Positions 7,678 to 14,754 of a DNA stretch of 34,295 nucleotides are shown here, one piece after another (position 1 is the first letter of the stretch; the number at the start of each line of letters is the position of its first letter). Both the position numbers and the translations under genes were made by a program. The stretch lies in contig JAAZBN010000133.1 of NCBI GenBank assembly GCA_012513795.1, positions 1 through 34,295 of the forward strand, written 5' to 3'. The DNA is from Bacteroidales bacterium. Lineage in GTDB: Bacteria > Bacteroidota > Bacteroidia > Bacteroidales > VadinHA17. Under the pieces are notes generated by a model. The model made no database searches, was not told the DNA's origin, and saw nothing but the letters and a program-made list of their open reading frames with translations.

Positions 7678-8766
7678 TTATACGTTAAAACGTATATGCA
7701 GTATGTCTCCGTCTGCAACGACGTAATTTTTACCTTCAACCATCAGCTTACCCGCCTCGCGGCAGGCATGCTCAGAGCCAAGCCTGATAAAGTCATCATA
7801 CTTCATCACCTCAGCCCTGATGAATCCCCTCTCCAGGTCAGAATGAATCACTCCTGCAGCCTGTGGTGCGGTCATCCCTGCAGTGATGGTCCACGCCCTT
7901 ATCTCCTTGGGGCCCACAGTAAAGAAAGTAAGGAGGTTAAGCATCTCGTATGCTGCCCTGACCAGTTTATTGACACCCGGCCCGGTCAGTCCGGATGCCT
8001 CCAGAAACTCTGTACGGTCAGCCTCTTCCGTCAGGTTGGCAATCTCGGCCTCCAGTGCCCCGGCTATCACAAGCGGCACGGCACCTCTGCCGGAAAGATA
8101 CTCCCTGACGGCTTTGACGTATGCATTGCCATCAACGGCGGAAGCCTCATCTACATTGCATACATAGAGCACCGGCTTCATTGTCAGGAGAAAAATATCA
8201 TCAACATACCTGCTCTCTTCAGGTTTAATCTCAAGAGCGGAGGCATTCTTAAAACTCTCCAGGTGCTCACGGTAACGACTGAGCACCTCTATGCCGTGCT
8301 TTGCATCCTTGTCGCCCGTTTTGGCAGCCCTCTCCAGGCGTTGAATCTTTTTTTCCACTGACTCCACGTCTTTGACCTGCAGCTCGAACTCTACGTTTTC
8401 AAGGTCCCTTACCGGGTTGACTGATCCGTCAATATGGGGCAGGTTGTCATCATCAAAGCAGCGAAGGACATGTATCAGCGCGTCAGTGTTCCTTATCTCT
8501 CCCAGGAGGCGGGCTCCGGAGCTGTCGCTCTGTCCTTTTGCCAGACCGGGAATATCAACTATCTCCACGGTGGTATGCACAATCCGCTCAGTGGGCTGCA
8601 GCTTCTCCAGCTCATAGAGCCGGTTGTCAGGCACCTGTATAACTCCGAGGTTTGCCTTTACCCCCGTGCCGTACGTGTTGGTCTCGCCCCGGGTGTTGGA
8701 TATACAGTTGAAGATAGTGGTCTTCCCCACACTGGTGATTCCTATAATTCCACATTTCAATGCCAT
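7678..8766 (-). CDS. ychF: YchF/Ola1-type P-loop ATPase, variant P-loop
   Basis: This is a 362-residue member of the Obg/YchF P-loop family, which binds the ribosome and prefers ATP to GTP. Walker A is GITSVGKTT (residues 9-17), unlike the usual GLPNVGKST. The switch motif is DIPGLAKG (71-78), usually DIAGLVKG. The ATP-selecting NxxE motif is NVDE (204-207). A coiled-coil insertion lies at about 130-175 and the TGS domain at about 275-362. Length and domain order are those of YchF, but the first 90 residues diverge from the canonical sequence, so it could be a paralogue. An exact -7 box lies 20 bases upstream. Confidence 0.85.
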   Translation of the reverse strand: MALKCGIIGITSVGKTTIFNCISNTRGETNTYGTGVKANLGVIQVPDNRLYELEKLQPTERIVHTTVEIVDIPGLAKGQSDSSGARLLGEIRNTDALIHVLRCFDDDNLPHIDGSVNPVRDLENVEFELQVKDVESVEKKIQRLERAAKTGDKDAKHGIEVLSRYREHLESFKNASALEIKPEESRYVDDIFLLTMKPVLYVCNVDEASAVDGNAYVKAVREYLSGRGAVPLVIAGALEAEIANLTEEADRTEFLEASGLTGPGVNKLVRAAYEMLNLLTFFTVGPKEIRAWTITAGMTAPQAAGVIHSDLERGFIRAEVMKYDDFIRLGSEHACREAGKLMVEGKNYVVADGDILHIRFNV

Positions 8767-8786
8767 AACTGATGTTTCTGTTGCTG

Positions 8787-8794
8787 CAAAGTTA
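8787..8794 (-). promoter_or_regulatory. -7 promoter box for the ychF-like gene
   Basis: The minus strand reads TAACTTTG, an exact match to TAnnTTTG, 20 bases upstream of the ATG at 8766. The implied start of transcription is near 8780, leaving a leader of about 14 bases. It lies in the divergent region shared with the ECF sigma gene. Confidence 0.5.
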
Positions 8795-8846
8795 CCAAAA
8801 AGAGGCTATCGGGAGCCTGCCGGAGGGCTGGTGAAGTACTTTTTGT

Positions 8847-8854
8847 TAAATTTG
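8847..8854 (+). promoter_or_regulatory. -7 promoter box for the ECF sigma gene
   Basis: TAAATTTG matches TAnnTTTG exactly, 64 bases upstream of the ATG at 8919. No TTTG is present at the -33 spacing. If genuine, the sigma gene has a housekeeping-type promoter rather than only an ECF autoregulated one. Confidence 0.45.
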
Positions 8855-8918
8855 ATGCAGGAGATTAAACCATTACCGTGCCTGAGCGTCTGTAATAAAA
8901 TAGCCACGGGAAAGGTCC

Positions 8919-9461
8919 ATGCCAGGTATAAACGAGGAAAAGATCAGGGCAGCTGTTGCCACGGATGCCGAAAAGGCGTTCAGTATGATGTTTGACCTGT
9001 ACGGGACAAAGCTGTACTGGCATATACGCCGTCTGGTGGTCACCCATGAAGATGCCGATGATGCATTGCAGAATACTTTTATCAACGCCTGGAAGAATAT
9101 CTCCTCTTTCCGGTTTGACAGCTCACTGCTCACATGGCTTTGGTCAATAGCCACCAACGAGGCGCTCACTATAATAAGGAAGCGCGACAGGCTGAACAAT
9201 GTCTCGCTCGACGATGTGGAAGGGATACTCTCTGCTTCGGCGGAGGGAAACAGCTGGTTTGACGGCGACGAGGCAGAGGTAAAGCTTCAGAATGCCATTC
9301 TCAGGCTCCCCGAAAAACAGCGTATAGTATTTAATATGAAGTACTTTGATGATATGTCATACGAGGATATCAGTAATATCACCGGCACATCTGTGGGTGC
9401 GCTGAAGGCATCGTATCACCATGCAGTAAAGAAAATAGAACAATTTCTGGAAAACAATTAA
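8919..9461 (+). CDS. RNA polymerase ECF-type sigma-70 factor
   Basis: This 180-residue alternative sigma factor directs RNA polymerase to a stress or envelope regulon. Region 2 spans about 20-90, with DADDALQNTFINAWKN at 45-60 and the promoter-melting stretch LTWLWSIATNEALTIIRKR. Region 4 spans about 122-176, with LPEKQRIVFNMKYFDDMSYE and a helix-turn-helix around 145-170. There is no region 1 or 3, as in ECF factors. It is followed 33 bases later by a single-pass membrane protein and then a small exported protein, a layout that suggests sigma, anti-sigma and target or sensor. Confidence 0.93.
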   Translation: MPGINEEKIRAAVATDAEKAFSMMFDLYGTKLYWHIRRLVVTHEDADDALQNTFINAWKNISSFRFDSSLLTWLWSIATNEALTIIRKRDRLNNVSLDDVEGILSASAEGNSWFDGDEAEVKLQNAILRLPEKQRIVFNMKYFDDMSYEDISNITGTSVGALKASYHHAVKKIEQFLENN

Positions 9462-9494
9462 ACCTATACCCGCTAAGGGCATCAAAGAGATATC

Positions 9495-9989
9495 ATGAAA
9501 CTCAGTGAAGAAATAAGAAAGAACAATCCCTTCAAGGTCCCCGAAGGCTATTTTGATACGCTTAAGGAGCGAACCATTAATTCCATCAGGGAGCGGGAGA
9601 GCAGCCACCAGGCCGGAGAACCGGAGATTCCGGCATCCGGCACGCGGCATGATGAAACGGATGCAGACTCTTCACGCAGAGGGGCGCGGATCATCAGGAT
9701 GAAACCCTTCCTTGCCCTGGCCGCAGCCATACTGGGGTTCGCTATCCTGGCCGCCGCTATGGTCAGGCTGGTCAGCTCAGGCAACCGGGTGACGGATTAT
9801 GAACCGGGCAAGAGTCTTTATGCAGACCTGGCTTTTGAGGAGGTTGATACCTACATGCTGGAGAATGAGCTGATCATGACTGAGCCGGTTACTACAGAGA
9901 TGAAAGAAGAGGAGATCTCCACCGAGGCCATAATAGACTACCTGTTAATGGAGGATATTGATTTAAATGAGATATATGAACTGTTATAA
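9495..9989 (+). CDS. Single-pass membrane protein, candidate anti-sigma factor
   Basis: This 164-residue protein has a cytoplasmic N-terminal part of about 68 residues, one membrane segment (about 71-93, rich in Ala, Ile and Leu) and an acidic C-terminal part of about 70 residues. It starts MKLSEEIRKNNPFKVPEGYF; NPFKVPEGYFDTL resembles the start of small Bacteroidota proteins found next to ECF sigma genes. I do not see a zinc-binding anti-sigma motif (HxxxCxxC). Position and topology suggest it holds the ECF factor at the membrane, but this is inference. Its end overlaps the raw open frame of the next gene but not the start I chose. Confidence 0.75.
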   Translation: MKLSEEIRKNNPFKVPEGYFDTLKERTINSIRERESSHQAGEPEIPASGTRHDETDADSSRRGARIIRMKPFLALAAAILGFAILAAAMVRLVSSGNRVTDYEPGKSLYADLAFEEVDTYMLENELIMTEPVTTEMKEEEISTEAIIDYLLMEDIDLNEIYELL

Positions 9990-9996
9990 TACGAAG

Positions 9997-10536
9997 ATGA
10001 AAAGATTATTGTTTTTGGTGATTATTGTGATTGTGGCAGGGGCTGCCGGACTGAACGGCCAGGGACAGGGTTACGGACAGGGCTACGGGCAGGGAGCCAT
10101 GCAGGGTGACACGGAGAAGCTCACCGCTTACAAGATAGCCTTTTTCACAAGGAATCTCGACCTCACAACTAATGAGGCGGAAAAGTTCTGGCCACTGTAC
10201 AATGATTACTCATCGCGCAAGAGCAAGCTGCAGGCTGATCGTCTGTCACTGATGCGTTACACGGCACGGAACCAGTCGAACATGAGTGAGGGTGAGATAT
10301 CATCTGCCGCTGAAAGGCTGATGCAATCATTTGCTGATGAGTCAGAGCTGGTGGTGACCTTCAATGAGAGCTTGAAAATGGTCCTGCCCCCGGCAAAAAT
10401 CATAAGGCTTTACCACGTTGAGAACCAGTACAAGCAACAGTTGCTTCGCGAACTCAACCAGAGAAGGCAGGGGTCGGGGCAGCAGGGTATGCGTGGCCGG
10501 GGCAGCCTGACAGACAACCAGGGGATGGATCAGTGA
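9997..10536 (+). CDS. Small exported Spy/CpxP-like helical protein
   Basis: This is a 179-residue predicted periplasmic protein. The frame is open from an ATG at 9967, but the ATG at 9997 gives a clean signal peptide (MKRLLFLVIIVIVAGAAG) and no overlap with the upstream gene, so I prefer it. After the signal come short GYGQG repeats, then a helical body with the phrase ltsnEAekFWPLYNDY-like segment TNEAEKFWPLYNDYSSRK. This is typical of exported proteins found third after an ECF sigma and its partner. The C terminus is Gln/Gly/Arg-rich. Relation to Spy/CpxP chaperone-sensors rests on size, helical character and context only. Confidence 0.75.
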   Translation: MKRLLFLVIIVIVAGAAGLNGQGQGYGQGYGQGAMQGDTEKLTAYKIAFFTRNLDLTTNEAEKFWPLYNDYSSRKSKLQADRLSLMRYTARNQSNMSEGEISSAAERLMQSFADESELVVTFNESLKMVLPPAKIIRLYHVENQYKQQLLRELNQRRQGSGQQGMRGRGSLTDNQGMDQ

Positions 10537-10568
10537 GACCCTGGCGAATGACAGGATAATACGAAGAG

Positions 10569-11936
10569 TTATTCTTTCTTTATGAATGACGGGAGCGCAG
10601 AGAGTGAAACAGCTGTCTGTTCTCCCGTTTTCATATTCTTGACGGTGGCCTGACCGGCTGTCAGCTCATTGCTTCCGGCAATAACTACCAGCTGTATCTT
10701 CTGAGCGTCTGCATATGCAAACTGTTTCTTAAGCTTCACCGGCTCGGGATAGAGCTCGGTGGCAATGCCTGCCTCACGTAGCGTGCCTGCAATCTTAATC
10801 AGTGAAGGTAGTTCCTCCCTGCCGAAATTGACAATGAGCACCTGGGTGGATGATCCGGTCTGTTCCGGGAAAAGATCAAGCTGCAGCATCACATCATATA
10901 TACGGTCAGCGCCAAAGGAGACACCAACGCCGGAAACGCCTGGCAGGCCAAATATGCCCGTCAGATCATCATACCTGCCTCCTCCGCAGATGCTGCCGAA
11001 GGGCACATCTGCTGCCTTGACCTCAATGATGGTTCCGGTATAATAATTCAGTCCGCGTGCCAGTGACAAATCCAGTTCAACGGTTGGGTTCAGCTGATCC
11101 AGGTCAAGGTACCCCAGCAACTCCTCCATCTCCGTTATCCCCTTCAATCCTGTCTCCGAGGAAGCCATAATACTCCTGAGCTCATGCAGTTTTTCTTCTG
11201 ATGATCCGCTGAGGCCCAGTACCGGCTCGAGCCTGTCTATGGCCTCAGGAGCGATGCCCCGCTGCATAAGCTCCTGCCTGACACCCTCCCTGCCAATCTT
11301 TTCAAGCTTGTCTATTGACACGGTGATATCAGTCAGCTGTTCACCGGCGCCCGCCATCCCGGCTATGCCGGCAAGTATCTTGCGGTTATTCACCTTTACT
11401 GTCACATTGATATTAAGCTCACTGAAGATGTGGTCAATGATCTGTATCAGTTCCGCCTCGTTGAGGAGGGAGTTGCTGCCGATGATATCAACGTCACACT
11501 GGAAGAACTCCCTGTATCTGCCCTTCTGAGGCTTGTCTGCCCTCCACACAGGCTGAATCTGGTACCTGCGAAAAGGGAAGGTGATCTCATCACGGTGCTG
11601 AACCACGAACCGGGCAAAGGGAACGGTGAGGTCATACCTGAGACCCTTCTCAGAGATATGCTGTGATACCGCTGAGGTATCTGCTGACGAAAGGGTTTCA
11701 GGGCTGATGCCGGAAAGAAAGTTGCCCGAATTGAGTATCCTGAAGATTAGCCTGTCTCCTTCCTCCCCATATTTGCCCAGCAGTGTTGAGAGTGTCTCCA
11801 TTGCCGGAGTCTCAATGGGCAGGTAGCCCCATAACGAGAAGTTCCTGCGGATGATGTCAAAGATATGGTTTCGGCGCAGCATCTCCGCCGGAGAGAAGTC
11901 GCGCGTACCCCTGGGTATGGAAGGTTTTTGAGCCAT
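10569..11936 (-). CDS. hisS: Histidyl-tRNA synthetase
   Basis: This 455-residue class II aminoacyl-tRNA synthetase charges tRNA-His. Motif 2 with its Arg is at about 124-150, including QPVWRADKPQKGRYREF. The histidine-binding ARGLNYYTG is at 293-301, followed by GGGRYDDL. The C-terminal anticodon-binding domain covers the last 90 residues or so. The frame is open 13 codons further upstream to 11975, but MAQKPSIPRGTRDFSP is the normal family N terminus, so I start at 11936. An exact -7 box lies 20 bases upstream of that start. It is convergent with the Spy-like gene, 32 bases away. Confidence 0.97.
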   Translation of the reverse strand: MAQKPSIPRGTRDFSPAEMLRRNHIFDIIRRNFSLWGYLPIETPAMETLSTLLGKYGEEGDRLIFRILNSGNFLSGISPETLSSADTSAVSQHISEKGLRYDLTVPFARFVVQHRDEITFPFRRYQIQPVWRADKPQKGRYREFFQCDVDIIGSNSLLNEAELIQIIDHIFSELNINVTVKVNNRKILAGIAGMAGAGEQLTDITVSIDKLEKIGREGVRQELMQRGIAPEAIDRLEPVLGLSGSSEEKLHELRSIMASSETGLKGITEMEELLGYLDLDQLNPTVELDLSLARGLNYYTGTIIEVKAADVPFGSICGGGRYDDLTGIFGLPGVSGVGVSFGADRIYDVMLQLDLFPEQTGSSTQVLIVNFGREELPSLIKIAGTLREAGIATELYPEPVKLKKQFAYADAQKIQLVVIAGSNELTAGQATVKNMKTGEQTAVSLSALPSFIKKE

Positions 11937-11955
11937 GTCGGAAATGATTTCCCGA

Positions 11956-11963
11956 CAAAAATA
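11956..11963 (-). promoter_or_regulatory. -7 promoter box for hisS
   Basis: The minus strand reads TATTTTTG, an exact match to TAnnTTTG, placing the start of transcription near 11949. This position lies inside the longer hisS frame that begins at 11975, which supports the shorter start at 11936. Confidence 0.5.
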
Positions 11964-12021
11964 TGAAAAAAACAACGTGCAGGGGATATTATAATCCTGT
12001 TCCGGATCCGCATCATAACAA

Positions 12022-12052
12022 CGTAACGACAGGTCTGAGACCTGTAGTTACG
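12022..12052. repeat. Near-perfect palindromic hairpin between DUF4870 gene and hisS
   Basis: CGTAAC (12022-12027) pairs with GTTACG (12047-12052) and ACAGGTC (12029-12035) with GACCTGT (12039-12045). One G/A mismatch separates the two parts and the loop is TGA. It lies 20 bases past the DUF4870 stop. There is no T-tract, so it is either a transcript-end hairpin or a copy of an interspersed palindromic repeat. Confidence 0.6.
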
Positions 12053-12072
12053 GTATGCGATTGACAGATTAA

Positions 12073-12429
12073 CTACTGGATAAAAGGAATTGATATGGGA
12101 TATTTGAACACCTCGCCCTTTGCGGCCCTGATACTGGCAATAATGACGCAGACCACCTCCAGGATGCCAAGGGCTATAATCAGAGGTATGCCCACAATTA
12201 TAAAGCATAATGGTATCAGCAGCAACGAGTAGAGTGCCACTGAGATCTGGAAGTTCAGGGAGGATTTCCCGTTCATGTTCACCCATTCTGACTCATCCTT
12301 CCTGGATATCCAGCAGATAAGGGGGCCAATGATCCCTCCGAAAGGGAAAAAGTATCCGGCAAATGTTGACAGGTGGCAGAACATTGCCCAGTCACGCTCC
12401 GATTGGGTGTAGGTCTTATTTTCTTCCAT
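12073..12429 (-). CDS. DUF4870 family small membrane protein
   Basis: This 118-residue protein has three to four hydrophobic segments (about 18-42, 60-80 and 80-103). The N-terminal SERDWAMFCHLSTFAGYFFP and the WISRKDESEWVNMNGKSSLNFQ stretch are characteristic of DUF4870 proteins, small inner-membrane proteins of unknown function common in Bacteroidota and Firmicutes. It lies between the Tyr-rich exported protein gene and hisS, all on the same strand. The imperfect box CATTTTTG upstream is only a 5 of 6 match, so it may be read from the upstream gene's promoter. Confidence 0.85.
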   Translation of the reverse strand: MEENKTYTQSERDWAMFCHLSTFAGYFFPFGGIIGPLICWISRKDESEWVNMNGKSSLNFQISVALYSLLLIPLCFIIVGIPLIIALGILEVVCVIIASIRAAKGEVFKYPISIPFIQ

Positions 12430-12505
12430 TGCTTTTTTCTAAAAAGACGGTATAGTATCAAAAATGCTGCATCTTCACCCGGGGGCGCTGCTCTTCACTG
12501 AGTGA

Positions 12506-13252
12506 TTACCTTGAGTCAGGCAGGAAGACCGGATTCCGCTCATTGAACTTCCGCAGATAGACGAACATCATCTTCTTCTGGTTCTTGTTCCGCATTGAGA
12601 CGAACTCCTCATATAGTTCAGGATCACGCATTAGCAGAGCCTCCAGGTTCTCTATATTGTATTCGTAAGTCTTACCCGTTTCAAAATCAATCATAAACAT
12701 CTTCAGGTCTGTGCGCGACGAGTTGCCGCGGTACGGGTAGCCCCCATAGCCGTATGGGTCATAATACCTTGAATAATAGGGATTATAGTAGTACGGAGAA
12801 TAGAATGACCTGTAGGGCGAATAGTATGGGTCATAATAACCGTAGGGGCTGTATCCCGAAGATGTTGTCACGTCAGCCACGAAGTGAATGATGGACCCGA
12901 AAAAGGTTATCCGGTTATAATTACCCTGAACATTGGCATACAGAACACCATTCCTGGCAAAACCCCAGATATTGTCCTTCTCAATCTCCTGCCTTACACC
13001 CATGTTGTCATAGTAGTATATCTTTTCAGAAGAGATAACCTGATCAAAGAAATCCTTGTCATTGTAGTCAACTGAAGTAAACAGCTTTGCCTTGGGCACG
13101 GGGCTGTTTGCTCTTACCATGTCAAAGTTCAGGTATATTCCGTCCCTGAACTTGAAGTCAGGAGTATACTGAACAAGAGTATCTCCTGGTTGCGCCCCTG
13201 CCATTCCCGTGGCAACCAGGGCAACTATCAGTGTCACTGCTGCCTTTTTCAT
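12506..13252 (-). CDS. Exported protein with a tyrosine-rich low-complexity segment
   Basis: I do not recognise a named family. The ATG at 13252 gives 248 residues and a good signal peptide (MKKAAVTLIVALVATGMAGA); the frame is open 9 codons further, to 13279. Residues about 20-130 are an ordinary mixed-sequence domain (FKFRDGIYLNFDMVRANSP). Residues about 133-174 hold 19 tyrosines in 42 positions with Pro, Ser, Gly and Asp, in SPYY/DPYG-like repeats. The C-terminal 65 residues are charged and helical. Export with such a Tyr/Pro segment suggests a cell-envelope or matrix protein. An exact -7 box lies 44 bases upstream. Confidence 0.75.
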   Translation of the reverse strand: MKKAAVTLIVALVATGMAGAQPGDTLVQYTPDFKFRDGIYLNFDMVRANSPVPKAKLFTSVDYNDKDFFDQVISSEKIYYYDNMGVRQEIEKDNIWGFARNGVLYANVQGNYNRITFFGSIIHFVADVTTSSGYSPYGYYDPYYSPYRSFYSPYYYNPYYSRYYDPYGYGGYPYRGNSSRTDLKMFMIDFETGKTYEYNIENLEALLMRDPELYEEFVSMRNKNQKKMMFVYLRKFNERNPVFLPDSR

Positions 13253-13295
13253 CTTACTCTTTTCCAGGTTTTGCATCAAAAATTATACCGTAAGA

Positions 13296-13303
13296 CAAAA
13301 ATA
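13296..13303 (-). promoter_or_regulatory. -7 promoter box for the Tyr-rich exported protein gene
   Basis: The minus strand reads TATTTTTG, an exact TAnnTTTG match. The implied transcription start is near 13289. It is upstream of the chosen ATG at 13252 and about 17 bases upstream of the alternative start at 13279. Confidence 0.45.
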
Positions 13304-13356
13304 ATCTTTTATGAATAGTGAAGGCAGACCTCAACTCATCTTTATTGAAATTGATG

Positions 13357-13364
13357 TATATTTG
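13357..13364 (+). promoter_or_regulatory. -7 promoter box for the kinase-like/receiver gene
   Basis: TATATTTG matches TAnnTTTG exactly, 29 bases upstream of the ATG at 13394. The box for the divergent gene is only 53 bases away (13296-13303), so the two promoters are nearly back to back. Confidence 0.45.
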
Positions 13365-13393
13365 AGTGACGTAAAATCTACTGCCCTCATACC

Positions 13394-14725
13394 ATGCCGA
13401 ACAGAACAAGAACGTCACCCATTCCGCATTCAGACCTGATGACACGGAGAACGCGCAACCGGATTTTGTTGCCGGTATCAGCGGCCATTCTCCTGGTGAT
13501 AATTGCTCTTGTCACTGCCCTTTCAGGGCTGGTGTATACGCCACTGGTGGCAGGCACACTGGCACTGTTGCCCCTGGGACTGGCAACAGCCGAGCTGAGA
13601 AGGCTCATTGCTGACAGCAGGGATATCCTAAGGGAGATGGCTTCCATAGCTGAGAAGAACGAAGAGGTAATAAACTCCTTCTCTCACAAGATCAGGGAGC
13701 CGCTTAACAACCTGGTGCTGCTGGGGACCATGCTGAAAGAGACTACCTCCACCCCCAAGCAGCAGGAACTCATAGATACTTTCATAGCCTCCACCGGCTC
13801 CATGGTGGACGTGGTCAACGAACTGACCATGGAGACAGCGGGAAACATCACTTTTGAACGAAGAGGCGAGATACGGTTCAGGCTCGGTCCTATCATCCGT
13901 GACACCATTGAGCTGATGAAACTCAACAGGAATCATGACCAGAGTGTGGTGACCTATGATGACCACGGTGAGGGTACAGGCGAATACAGGGGTGATCCTA
14001 TAGTTATCAAGCAGATACTTATTGACCTGCTCAGTGCTGCCATCTCAGGGGCCTCCGGAAAAGTGTCAATAAAGATCCAGGCCAGGGAGGCCGGAGTGAG
14101 GGATGGCTCGGAGAAGATTGAATTTACCCTCTCCTCCAATAACCCTGTTGTGTTCATAGGAGAGAAACGGCAACCTTATCCCCTGGCTGGCAGGTTAATA
14201 CGCGATTGTGGCGGCAACTGGCAGGAATCAACCACCGGCTCAGGCTCATGGTTTGTCTTCTATATCAACCTGCTGAAGGCTGAAAAGCTTGTGGCACCCA
14301 CTGCAGCCAGCACCCTGATCAGGGGAATGGCAGAGGAAAAGAGCAGGAAGGAGATGAAAGACCTGAATATACTGCTTGTGGAAGACAATCCCATCAACCA
14401 GCGTATAACCCAGCTCATGCTGGAGCCTCTGGTAAAACGGCTGGAGACGGCAAGAAACGGGAAGGAAGCGCTTGACATGTTCGGCACGGTACGCTATGAT
14501 CTGATACTGATGGATGTACAGATGCCTGTCATGAACGGGCTGGTTGCCGCCGAGAAGATACGCAGGCTGGAGATGAGCACCCAGGCACATGTGCCTATTA
14601 TAGCAATCACGGCCAACGCCATGCTGGGTGACAGGGAGCAGTGCCTGGCGGTGGGGATGGATGATTACATTTCCAAACCAATAGAGCCTGAGGTACTTAT
14701 TGAGAAGATCACCGCACTGATCTGA
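13394..14725 (+). CDS. Membrane histidine-kinase-like protein fused to a receiver domain, degenerate ATPase part
   Basis: This 443-residue protein has two adjacent membrane segments (about 24-46 and 48-66), a dimerisation helix with phosphoacceptor-like His98 in SFSHKIREPLNN, an HATPase-like region (about 160-295) and a C-terminal receiver (324-443). The receiver is intact: Glu330/Asp331, phosphoacceptor Asp374 in LILMDVQMPVMNG, Thr406 and Lys428. The ATPase region is not. The N-box reads QILIDLLSAAISGA, without the metal-binding Asn, and no DxGxG G1 box is visible where LSSNNPVVFIGEKRQPY stands. It probably works as a scaffold, phosphatase or phosphotransfer partner rather than an autokinase. 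It converges on the SpoIIE-type phosphatase gene 29 bases away. Confidence 0.85.
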   Translation: MPNRTRTSPIPHSDLMTRRTRNRILLPVSAAILLVIIALVTALSGLVYTPLVAGTLALLPLGLATAELRRLIADSRDILREMASIAEKNEEVINSFSHKIREPLNNLVLLGTMLKETTSTPKQQELIDTFIASTGSMVDVVNELTMETAGNITFERRGEIRFRLGPIIRDTIELMKLNRNHDQSVVTYDDHGEGTGEYRGDPIVIKQILIDLLSAAISGASGKVSIKIQAREAGVRDGSEKIEFTLSSNNPVVFIGEKRQPYPLAGRLIRDCGGNWQESTTGSGSWFVFYINLLKAEKLVAPTAASTLIRGMAEEKSRKEMKDLNILLVEDNPINQRITQLMLEPLVKRLETARNGKEALDMFGTVRYDLILMDVQMPVMNGLVAAEKIRRLEMSTQAHVPIIAITANAMLGDREQCLAVGMDDYISKPIEPEVLIEKITALI

Positions 14726-14754
14726 GACAGCAGCTGCAGTCTGATACGGCTTAT

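Noticed and set aside
7696-8361. 221-codon rightward open frame opposite the ychF-like gene
   Set aside because: It is a shadow of the conserved ychF-like frame. The product has no recognisable motif or composition of a real protein.
11937-11975. Longer hisS start at 11975
   Set aside because: The added residues are not in the family, and an exact -7 promoter box lies inside this stretch.
14726-14754. Terminator between the kinase-like gene and the SpoIIE-type gene
   Set aside because: The 29 bases contain CAGCAGCTGCAG but no stem of useful length and no T-tract.
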